Shown here piece after piece: positions 35,769 to 43,489 of a DNA stretch of 64,000 nucleotides. The stretch covers positions 2,374,469-2,438,468 of the forward strand of contig NZ_KE650771.1 of assembly GCF_000447295.1 (NCBI RefSeq), in the 5' to 3' direction. The notes below the pieces were generated by a model that saw only the letters and a program-made list of their open reading frames with translations, was not told the DNA's origin and made no database searches. Origin of the DNA: Fischerella sp. PCC 9431 (GTDB lineage Bacteria > Cyanobacteriota > Cyanobacteriia > Cyanobacteriales > Nostocaceae). A program made the translations under genes and the position numbers. How positions within the stretch are numbered: position 1 is the first letter of the stretch; each line of letters opens with the position of its first letter.

Positions 35769-35900
35769 ATGGAACCCGCAACAGTTCTTAGCATTTCCGT
35801 TGGTGCAGTTGTGATCGTCATCACAGCACTGTCTATTTACACTGCTTTTGGACCACCCTCTAAGCAATTGAGCGATCCCTTTGAGGATCATGAAGATTAG
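35769..35900 (+). CDS. psbN: PSII assembly protein PsbN
   Basis: 43 aa: begins MEPATVLSISVGAVVIVITA and ends SKQLSDPFEDHED. There is one N-terminal membrane helix followed by YTAFGPPSKQL, the conserved PsbN motif. PsbN is not a structural PSII subunit but an assembly factor. It is encoded opposite psbH in the usual psbN-psbH divergent pair. Confidence 0.97.
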   Translation: MEPATVLSISVGAVVIVITALSIYTAFGPPSKQLSDPFEDHED

Positions 35901-36069
35901 ACAGAAAATAAAATGTTAGGGGTAAATGGGTTTGTAGTAAGCACTTAAGTGCTTAGTTAAGTAGAATTGTAGACTGGGTTGAGGCTTTGCGTTCGCCCTT
36001 GACATTCCCTCTTACCTCTTTCCTTTTTAGGGTCTCCAGGAATAAATTTAATTTTGTCCAATTACTTAG

Positions 36070-36894
36070 CTAAATCCATTCCCCAGGATCTACCTGATAG
36101 TAACTTTGCAATAACTCATACAATCCCGGATGCATTTTGAACAACTGTTGCGGCTTTTCAAAAAACGTCTCAGTCGCGACAGCGAAAAACTCTGCGGGAT
36201 TAGTCGCACCATAACTATTCAAGACATTTTTGATACCTCTTTGCACATCATTGCAGAGTTGTTGATATGCTTGTGTCATCACCCTAGACCAAATAGGATA
36301 ATCTGATTTTTGTGCCAAAATCGGCACACCCTGCGCTTTACCTTCCTCTTGATCTAACTGGTGAGCAAATTCATGCAAAATAACGTTATGTCCATCACTC
36401 CAGTTGCGAGTGTCATGTTGCACCTGTTCCCAAGATAATACTACTTGGTCGCGACTCCAGGACTCACCCAATCTTGCTATACGCCTTTCTTCCACAACAT
36501 ATTCACTAGTTACGACGGTTTCGTTGACAAAATAGGCGCTGGGATAAATTAAAATCGAACGTAGTTTGGGAAAATATTCGCCGCGTTCATTCAGCAACAG
36601 TAGACATGCGACAGCAGCAATAATTAACTTCATTTCTTCTGTCACGTCCAATCCTTGACACCCAATGAATTGTTTTTCTGCTAAAAATACTTGCACATGT
36701 CCTTGTAGGCGTCTGCGTTCATCGGGAGAAAGACGGGTGTAAATGGGAAGATTATTTTCAATAATAGAGTTCCAAAGTGGAGGAAAAAGACGTTTTTTAA
36801 GACGATTTCTTAGTTTTTTGCTTATAATAGGACTGATTAAAATTCCAGTGATAATTAAACCAATTATAAGTAAAACAATAATAGTTTGAATCAT
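36070..36894 (-). CDS. M90/MtfA-like zinc metallopeptidase
   Basis: 274 aa. An N-terminal membrane helix (about 3-24) is followed by an MtfA-type domain (zinc-dependent peptidase). The HExxH motif is in NVILHEFAHQLDQEEG near residue 175, with a downstream ATNPAEFFAVATETFFEKP helix providing the third ligand region. E. coli MtfA regulates PtsG via Mlc, but here only the protease fold carries over. The membrane anchor is common in cyanobacterial homologues. The function is unknown. Confidence 0.85.
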   Translation of the reverse strand: MIQTIIVLLIIGLIITGILISPIISKKLRNRLKKRLFPPLWNSIIENNLPIYTRLSPDERRRLQGHVQVFLAEKQFIGCQGLDVTEEMKLIIAAVACLLLLNERGEYFPKLRSILIYPSAYFVNETVVTSEYVVEERRIARLGESWSRDQVVLSWEQVQHDTRNWSDGHNVILHEFAHQLDQEEGKAQGVPILAQKSDYPIWSRVMTQAYQQLCNDVQRGIKNVLNSYGATNPAEFFAVATETFFEKPQQLFKMHPGLYELLQSYYQVDPGEWI

Positions 36895-36965
36895 TGTTTT
36901 TTAGTTTGCTATTTACCCGTAGTGAAAGTATCAGGAACTATTGCTCCTGATGCGGTATTACAAAA

Positions 36966-37676
36966 CTATCCTGCTAAATTACTCATCAACAATCTATTTT
37001 CTTGAGTACATAAAATCTCAAAAATTTCCATTATGAAATCTATAAGTTCTTGATCATTCAATTCTCTACGCGATCGCTTGCCATATTTCTGTTGTAAATA
37101 CCGTCTTCCCTGTTCTGGGTTCCAGCCTAATTGTTTTAAATAAGTATCAGTTTGCGCTATAATGATTCCTCTTATATCAGTATTGGCGGCATTTTCAGGC
37201 TTTTGAAGCTGATTAATTTTCTGACTAACTTTTTGTTCTAAAGATAGCAAGTCAATTTCGTTATGTTCGTCCCAATTAATCTTGATAGCTTGATAAGTTA
37301 TTGGATTATAAATAGTACAAAAGACAACTTTTTTGTCTCCGGGGGAAACTACAATTGTCAATGGCTGATGTAGTTGTTCACTCGTGAGAATATCCAAAGA
37401 TAGCAATAAGGTTTTAGAAAAGTAAGAGTCTCTGCCAGAACGGATAATATAAGGTTGTTCCGCTAAAATATGCAAATCTGTTTTTTCTGTTTCTCCATAT
37501 GTCGTTTCAACTTTTTTATTACATTCTATCTTTGTAATTACTCCAGTCAAAGCTTTGTCATAAATTGGAATATGTCTCTGTTCTTCAGAAAGCATATACC
37601 AACAGTGATCCGCTTCTCTACTCACAAAAACATATTGAGGTTTTGGTACGCTTCCAAATCCTAGTTTAATTTCCAT
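36966..37676 (-). CDS. Conserved hypothetical protein (236 aa)
   Basis: Soluble protein starting MEIKLGFGSVPKPQYVFVS. Its C-terminal helix pair, YLKQLGWNPEQGRRYLQQKYGKRSRRELNDQELIDF, is a module I recall at the ends of several cyanobacterial hypothetical proteins. It may be a small DNA- or protein-binding tail. The N-terminal part is beta-rich with no recognised catalytic motif. It lies 71 bp upstream of the MtfA-like gene on the same strand, so they may be co-transcribed. Confidence 0.65.
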   Translation of the reverse strand: MEIKLGFGSVPKPQYVFVSREADHCWYMLSEEQRHIPIYDKALTGVITKIECNKKVETTYGETEKTDLHILAEQPYIIRSGRDSYFSKTLLLSLDILTSEQLHQPLTIVVSPGDKKVVFCTIYNPITYQAIKINWDEHNEIDLLSLEQKVSQKINQLQKPENAANTDIRGIIIAQTDTYLKQLGWNPEQGRRYLQQKYGKRSRRELNDQELIDFIMEIFEILCTQENRLLMSNLAG

Positions 37677-38043
37677 ATTGCCTCTGTATGATGTGATTTA
37701 GTGATTTACCAACGGGTTTTACAGATGCTTCTGCAAAATCAAGAGTTTGGTTAAATATATAGTTCCCTGATACAGAGAGTAGTTATTTATCGGTAGCAAA
37801 ATAAATTCACATTGAACTAGGTGCGAGAAGCAAGCTACGCAATTGCGAACGAAATTGGAAATTAATTCATTCAGGGTACAAGTTAAGGATCTGCTCTCTC
37901 AGTTTTCTTCATATTTTGTACTAATTTTTCGTACCGCCAAGAAATTTATTTCTTGGCTGATAGCGAAACTCAGATAGATCTGACTAGGAAAGTCTTTAAG
38001 AAAACTTTGCTATATAAGGCTTATAAAATGTGCTGGTTAGGAG
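37677..38043. other. Intergenic region with near-perfect palindrome
   Basis: 367 bp. It contains GCCAAGAAAT-TT-ATTTCTTGGC at 37936-37957, a 22-bp palindrome that could be an RNA hairpin or an operator. No coding sequence is seen. The region should hold the promoter of the 236-aa hypothetical gene. Confidence 0.5.
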
Positions 38044-38940
38044 TTATACACAATTTTGTAACCAATCCACAATCTGTGAATTCACCACATCCGGTACTTC
38101 ATCATGGGGACAATGTCCAGCGCCAGGAATAGGGACGATTTTAATATTTTTACCATTCTCACGCGCTTGTTCGTAGATTCTAGCACCCGTGATTGGTGTC
38201 CAAGGATCATCAGCACCCCAAATTACAAGCAGGGGATGTTGGACTTTCGGTAATAGTTCTTCCGGTCTGGGGCCAGGAGGTGCAGTAAGGATAGATGCAA
38301 AAACTTTTTGCGCTCCTGGGTCACATGATGGTGTATGAAGCATATCTACCAATTCATCAGTGACGGCTTGGCGATCGCGATAAACTTGGTAGAGAGTCCG
38401 GCGAATTTGATGTTTTTGCCGAATGCGGTTAAATACAAATTTTCCTGTTATCGGATGACCAACCAATTTATTAAAAGCAGACATCACAACTCGTAGCGGT
38501 GGGTTCAATTCGTAGGGACGATGACTCAAACCCCCCGCAGAGTTAATCAACACCCCACCCGCAACAATGTCTGGATGTTCCGCCAATACCATCAAGCTTA
38601 AAAGTGCGCCGATAGAGTTACCAATAAATATGGCTGGTTGGTTAATATGTGCTGTCCAAAAATCTTTAAGTAGTTCCACCCATACTTCTACTGTATAATC
38701 AATGGCTGCTTTTTCAGAACCACCAAATCCCAATAAATCAAGAGCAAATACTTGATAACCAGCATCGGCTAAAACGGGGATATTTTTTCGCCAATGGCCG
38801 ATACAAGCACCAAAACCATGAACCAAAACCAGGGGTTTGCCTGTACCTACGACAGTATATTGAATTTTGTAGCCTTGCCAAGTCCAAATGTGTTGTTCAA
38901 AAGTGGCTGTTGTCGGTAGCTGCTGAGTATTTACAGTCAT
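38044..38940 (-). CDS. Alpha/beta fold hydrolase (Ser-His-Asp type)
   Basis: 298 aa. LVLVHGFGACIGHWRKNIPVLA is the oxyanion loop near residue 40, the nucleophile elbow FIGNSIGALLSL lies near residue 108, the Asp is in VIWGADDPWTP, and the His in IPGAGHCPHDE. The triad is complete, unlike the protein at 7558-8469. It looks like the conserved cyanobacterial/plastid hydrolase group. The substrate is unknown. It is monocistronic. Confidence 0.88.
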   Translation of the reverse strand: MTVNTQQLPTTATFEQHIWTWQGYKIQYTVVGTGKPLVLVHGFGACIGHWRKNIPVLADAGYQVFALDLLGFGGSEKAAIDYTVEVWVELLKDFWTAHINQPAIFIGNSIGALLSLMVLAEHPDIVAGGVLINSAGGLSHRPYELNPPLRVVMSAFNKLVGHPITGKFVFNRIRQKHQIRRTLYQVYRDRQAVTDELVDMLHTPSCDPGAQKVFASILTAPPGPRPEELLPKVQHPLLVIWGADDPWTPITGARIYEQARENGKNIKIVPIPGAGHCPHDEVPDVVNSQIVDWLQNCV

Positions 38941-39194
38941 TATTAAGATTAATAAAGCTTTTCTTTATATCATAATTGGTTCTGGGTATTTAGGTTGATG
39001 CAAAGTTCGTAGTGAGGACTAAAGTCCTCATTCATCACTATTTTTAGGGCTGAAGGTGCTGACTACAAAATCTGCATACATTGTATTGTGAACCACTAGG
39101 TTGCGATATTTAGCAAATAACTTGTGCGATTAATTTCTATGCCTATTTCTGAAATTCAAGTTAAAGTTTTAATTTATAATAAGAAACACAAGCT

Positions 39195-39474
39195 TTAAAT
39201 ACTCAATTGCCAAGTTTTAATTTTAGCATCTCTGCCGCCACTAGCAATCATTTTACCGTTGGAACTAAAAGCAACAGACCTTACTCCACCTGAATGTCGT
39301 TGATTCTAAAAGACCTTTATCTATTGAACAACGTAAACTGTCTCCCAGCGTTAAAGTAAACTCATTGTACCAAACACGATAGCCTTTTTGTCTTAACTTA
39401 TTAGCAATTTTTCTGACAAAAATCTCTTTATCTTCACTTGCATGGCTGACAAACACATCATATAAATGGCTCAT
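39195..39474 (-). pseudogene. Remnant of a TIR-WD40 gene with internal deletion
   Basis: The 5' part (start 39474, with AGGA just upstream) encodes the first ~57 residues of a TIR domain: YDVFVSHASEDKE, YRVWYNEFTLTLGDSL, SIDKGLLES. It then joins, out of frame near 39305, to the end of a WD40 repeat read in another frame: RHSGGVRSVAFSSNGKMIAS, then GGRDAKIKTWQLSI and a stop at 39195. The middle of the gene is gone. The surviving TIR part is close to that of the intact TIR-FGE protein at 13483. Confidence 0.82.
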
Positions 39475-39559
39475 CAAAACTCCTGATTGATTTGAATTTA
39501 TAGTAATTAATAAATACTTTAATACATAGCTAAATTATAGAAATAGCTGATAGCTAAAA

Positions 39560-40477
39560 ATGGACTTACCGTTGGTTTATCACTCAGATTATATTGCGCC
39601 ATTACCTGAAGGACATCGTTTTCCGATGCCTAAATTTCAGCAACTCTACGAATTATTACTGGCTGATGGTGTGGCGCATTCCTGCCAATTTTATATCCCT
39701 GAACGTCCTCCACAGGAATTAATAGAATTAGTTCACACACCAGAATATGTTCAAGCTTATTGTGAAGGAACCCTAGACTCAAAAGCCCAACGACGGATCG
39801 GATTACCTTGGAGTCCGGCGCTAGTCAATCGTACCTGTGTGGCGGTAGGTGGTACGATACTGACTGCCAAGTTAGCACTGAGTTACGGTTTAGCTTGCAA
39901 TACTGCTGGCGGTACTCATCATGCTTTTCCTAGTTATGGTTCTGGTTTTTGCATTTTCAATGATTTGGCGATCGCCTCTCGTGTTTTGCAAAAACTAGGA
40001 CTAGTCCAAAATATTCTTATTGTAGATTTGGATGTGCATCAAGGAGATGGAACAGCATTTGTTTTCCAAAATGATGACAGTGTTTTTACGTTTTCCATGC
40101 ACTGCGAAGTTAATTTTCCCGGTACTAAGCAAAAAAGTGATTTGGATGTCCCGCTTCCCATTGGCATGGAAGATGATGAATATCTACAAACTTTAGCAGC
40201 TTATTTACCAGATTTGTTATCTCAAGTAAAGCCAGACTTAATTTTCTATGATGCAGGTGTAGATCCTCATGTAGGCGATCGCTTGGGAAAATTAGCCTTG
40301 ACTGACACTGGCATTTATCGTCGGGAAATGCAAGTTTTAAGTACTTGTATTGCTGCTGGATATCCCATCGCTTGCGTCATTGGCGGTGGTTACGCCGATG
40401 ATCTCAAATCTCTCGTCTATCGTCATTCTCTTGTGCATCGGGCTGCAAGCGAAGTCTATCGCCATTTTCATCTTTAA
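39560..40477 (+). CDS. Histone deacetylase family protein
   Basis: 305 aa, arginase/deacetylase-fold zinc hydrolase. Motifs: GGTHHAFPSYGSGFCIFNDLA (tandem His and substrate pocket), ILIVDLDVHQGDGTAFVFQ (zinc Asp-His), FYDAGVDPHVGDRLGKL (second zinc Asp) and IGGGYADD. Bacterial members deacetylate small molecules, polyamines or acetyl-lysine; the substrate here is not known. The ATG at 39560 is the only early start. gshA follows on the same strand after a repeat-filled 218-bp gap. Confidence 0.92.
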   Translation: MDLPLVYHSDYIAPLPEGHRFPMPKFQQLYELLLADGVAHSCQFYIPERPPQELIELVHTPEYVQAYCEGTLDSKAQRRIGLPWSPALVNRTCVAVGGTILTAKLALSYGLACNTAGGTHHAFPSYGSGFCIFNDLAIASRVLQKLGLVQNILIVDLDVHQGDGTAFVFQNDDSVFTFSMHCEVNFPGTKQKSDLDVPLPIGMEDDEYLQTLAAYLPDLLSQVKPDLIFYDAGVDPHVGDRLGKLALTDTGIYRREMQVLSTCIAAGYPIACVIGGGYADDLKSLVYRHSLVHRAASEVYRHFHL

Positions 40478-40486
40478 TTATCAGGG

Positions 40487-40620
40487 ATTGGGGAGCGGGG
40501 ATTGGGGATTGGGAAGAGACTTGTTAAATAATTCTCCCTTGTCCCCCTTGTCCCCCTTGTCCCCAATCCCTTTTCCCCAATCCCTGATCCCCTTTCCCCG
40601 ATCCTCTATTCCCCAACTCT
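40487..40620. repeat. STRR-type heptad and nonamer repeats
   Basis: GGGGATT units followed by (TTGTCCCCC)n and CCCC(A/T)ATCCC... degenerate units lie between the deacetylase-family gene and gshA. Non-coding. Confidence 0.8.
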
Positions 40621-40695
40621 CCCCAAAGAACAATGCAGAAAATCGTCTATTTGGATACAATTTAGAAGTAAGGAGAGCCGAGGAGAAAGATTAAA

Positions 40696-41832
40696 GTGCT
40701 ATTAAAAGGCTTTGAGATAGAGATGTACACTGGCACGGCTAGTGGTGAAATCGTCGGTCTCTCTGATCAAATTACTGCGTCTTTGGATGGATACGTCAGA
40801 GAGCCAGATAGCAGGAATGTAGAGTATATTACTGCACCCAGCCATAATTATGACCAGTTATTGTGCGCCATCTTACGTCCTCGGCTGAAATTGCGAGAGT
40901 ATCTCCAGCAATTAGGTGACTATACTCTGATTCCGGGTAGCACTTTGTCTTTGGGTGGTAGCGATCGCTTTTTTCGTTCTGACCCTCAAAATCCTTATCA
41001 TACTTATATCGAGCAAACCTACGGCACAAAAGTAGTTACCGCTAGCGTTCATATTAATATTGGCATTGATGATCCAGAATTACTGATGCGTGCTTGTCGG
41101 TTGATTCGGCTAGAAGCACCATTATTTTTGGCTTTGAGTGCTTCTTCTCCTTTTTTAGAGGGGAAAGCAAGCGGCTATCATTCTACTCGTTGGGGTGTAT
41201 TCCCACAAACACCCGCCCATGTCCCGTTATTTAGTAGTCATAGCGATCATATTCAGTGGGTAGAACAGCAACTAGCAGACGGAACAATGCAGAATGTTCG
41301 TCACTTGTGGGTATCGGTACGACCAAATGGCGATCGCCGTCCTTATGATTTAAATCGTCTAGAATTGCGAATTTGCGATTTAGTGACAGACCCCATTTCC
41401 TTATTAGCGATTACCGCTTTATTGGAAGCACGTCTTTTACAACTGATCGCAAACCCCCAGCTTGATCCTTTAACTCAAAGTACTTTTTCTCCAGAGGAAC
41501 TTATATCTTTAACTGCTACCAACGAAATAGCAGCAGCTACTTCTAGTCTTGATGCCCAACTGGTACATTGGCAAGATGGCAGAACTATTACTGCTAGAAA
41601 TTGGATTACTGAACTTTATCAACAAGTGTGGTCAATAGCGAAACAACATGGCTTTAGTTGTTTCCTTTCACCTTTACAGAGAATTCTCCGCGAGGGTAAT
41701 GAAGCCCAACAGTGGTTGCAACTTCATGCTGTTGGTTTTGACGCTAAAACCACAATCATTCAAGCTGTTCGCGCAACACAAGAACGTGAAGTAGAACTAG
41801 AAGATAAATTATGTGTCTCCTCAGTGGCGTAA
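40696..41832 (+). CDS. gshA: Glutamate-cysteine ligase, cyanobacterial type
   Basis: 378 aa from GTG at 40696, with an AGGAGA-type ribosome-binding site upstream. It catalyses ATP-dependent gamma-glutamylcysteine formation, the first step of glutathione synthesis. Motifs of the cyanobacterial GshA group: LLKGFEIEMYTG, EPDSRNVEYITAPS, LIPGSTLSLGG, ASVHINIGIDDPE, LSASSPFLEGKASGYHSTRW and NRLELRICDLV. It connects functionally with the glutathione S-transferase at 53590, although not as an operon. A terminator-like hairpin lies at 42094. Confidence 0.93.
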   Translation: MLLKGFEIEMYTGTASGEIVGLSDQITASLDGYVREPDSRNVEYITAPSHNYDQLLCAILRPRLKLREYLQQLGDYTLIPGSTLSLGGSDRFFRSDPQNPYHTYIEQTYGTKVVTASVHINIGIDDPELLMRACRLIRLEAPLFLALSASSPFLEGKASGYHSTRWGVFPQTPAHVPLFSSHSDHIQWVEQQLADGTMQNVRHLWVSVRPNGDRRPYDLNRLELRICDLVTDPISLLAITALLEARLLQLIANPQLDPLTQSTFSPEELISLTATNEIAAATSSLDAQLVHWQDGRTITARNWITELYQQVWSIAKQHGFSCFLSPLQRILREGNEAQQWLQLHAVGFDAKTTIIQAVRATQEREVELEDKLCVSSVA

Positions 41833-42255
41833 CAAGTCATTCGATTTCGGATTTTAGATTTTGGATTTTGAGTTTTGAATGACCAATCATTCCTTGATGG
41901 TACAGGCCCCCGGATTGATCCGTGGTGTTAATGCAAAATCCTGTTAGAGGATGATTCGTCGAAAAAACCAAAGTCTTAAGAGGGGTTTGACACCCCATCC
42001 CTAACTTCCAGGAATTTGATAAACTCTCCAGAGACGCAGTCAACTGCCTTGGGGTAGAGAAAATTATTTATTGGGAAAATAAGATTTTAACCACTCTCAG
42101 AGAAAATTCTGAGGGATTTCTTTGTTTTGTTTTAAATTTCTAATCAATTGTGATAGTTTGATATTTATTAACAAAAGCTATAAGAAGCCTCTATCAACAG
42201 ATAGATTTGAAAATTTTTATACTTTACGTTTAAAAATACTGTAAAGCTGGGAAAA
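41833..42255. other. Intergenic region between gshA and trmL
   Basis: About 420 bp. It has a GGGGT-TTGAC-ACCCC hairpin (about 41976-41990) and a GC-rich patch at 41900-42010 unlike its AT-rich surroundings, perhaps a decayed mobile element. The terminator candidate at 42094-42135 also lies here. No ORF is supported. Confidence 0.4.
42094..42135 (+). terminator. Probable terminator downstream of gshA
   Basis: CTCTCAGA / TCTGAGGG (with G-T pairs) encloses a 6-nt loop and is followed by ATTTCTTTGTTTTGTTTT. Confidence 0.6.
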
Positions 42256-42717
42256 ATGCCTCAGGTAGTTCTAGTTAATCCCCTTATACCGCCGAATACA
42301 GGTAATATTGCTCGTACTTGTGCTGCCACAGGTACAGAACTACACTTGGTTGGGCCTTTGGGATTTGAAATTAGCGATCGCTATCTTAAAAGAGCCGGTT
42401 TAGATTACTGGCCTCATGTCAAACTGCATTATCACGAGTCTTTAGAAGCCTTGAAAACCTTACATCAGCAAAGGGGAGGAAGATGGCTAGGATTCAGTGT
42501 GCGTGGTAGTTATAACTATGCCAAATTTCAATTTCAAGCAGATGACTGGCTGCTGTTCGGTAGTGAAACTACAGGTTTACCACCAGAAGTAATTGAGATT
42601 TGTGATTCTACTCTCTACATTCCCATGAGTCAATCTCAAGTTCGCAGTTTGAATCTTTCTGTGAGTGTTGCTGTAGGCTTGTTTGAAGCGTATCGCCAGT
42701 TGGGTCATTTAGAATGA
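42256..42717 (+). CDS. trmL: tRNA (cytidine(34)-2'-O)-methyltransferase
   Basis: 153 aa SPOUT methyltransferase of the TrmL/YibK group. Motifs: VVLVNPLIPPNTGNIARTCA, LHLVGPLGFEISDRYLKRAGLDYW, LLFGSETTGLP and IPMSQSQVRSLNLSVSVAVGLFE, which form the deep trefoil knot. It modifies the wobble base of tRNA-Leu isoacceptors. It has full family length and is monocistronic. Confidence 0.96.
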   Translation: MPQVVLVNPLIPPNTGNIARTCAATGTELHLVGPLGFEISDRYLKRAGLDYWPHVKLHYHESLEALKTLHQQRGGRWLGFSVRGSYNYAKFQFQADDWLLFGSETTGLPPEVIEICDSTLYIPMSQSQVRSLNLSVSVAVGLFEAYRQLGHLE

Positions 42718-43489
42718 ATTACAGAATACAAGGAGTATATAAATTTACAGTTTAAGTGGATATACTTTTAGGTAAATAAGCTCTTAATGTATCTAGGTAA
42801 ATAACGTAGATAAAATTTTCCTTTAATTGAGTTAGATAAACAGTACAATAATATACTTAAATCTTAAAGACTTCGTAAACTCTAGATAATAATACCTAGA
42901 AAAGTAGATAATCATATATAAGAAATTTGTATATAGCAAAAGATAGAATTACTGAATCGAACGATAGATTTTTGTAAACTCTATTTTTTGAGCGTGAGGA
43001 ACAAAAATCACTAAACTATGTCATATCAACCATTTGAGCAACTTTGGAAACCATTCATTTGGTTGTAAGAGTATGAAGGAGCGTAAACATGCCTATGAGC
43101 TGATACGGTTGTGTTTTGGGGAATAATCAACTTACAGTCTCATGTTGAGATGACGGATTGAGCGAAAAACCTTTGAAGATAATTGAAAGATATCTATGAA
43201 ACGGTAGTTTGCTCTTTCAACCAGCCCTGACAGTAAGTTTTGAAACAACTACAAGGAGCAAGACGTTGTACGTTATGAGCAGTGATCAGACAAGCAAGCA
43301 AAAAATAAAATTTTCACTAAATTTTAAAAATGTGAACTTGTCTAAATTAAAGAAGCAAGTTAATCTTGCCTAAGTATCTCTGTTCAGTGTGATCTTGCTT
43401 TGTTGTTTGACGTGATCTAAATCATTGACTAGTACCCGGCTCTAAATTGTCGAGGTTAGTTAAGCGCTAGTGTTCATAGGAGGTCGTCT
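42718..43489. other. Long upstream region of the LysM/M23 peptidase gene
   Basis: 772 bp without a convincing gene; AT-rich at first, more structured after 43000. Cell-wall peptidase genes in some bacteria are preceded by c-di-AMP (ydaO) riboswitches. I looked for the conserved ydaO blocks and did not find them. The long leader is therefore noted but unexplained. Confidence 0.4.

Noticed and set aside
42718-43489. c-di-AMP (ydaO) riboswitch
   Set aside because: None of the conserved ydaO sequence blocks could be found.
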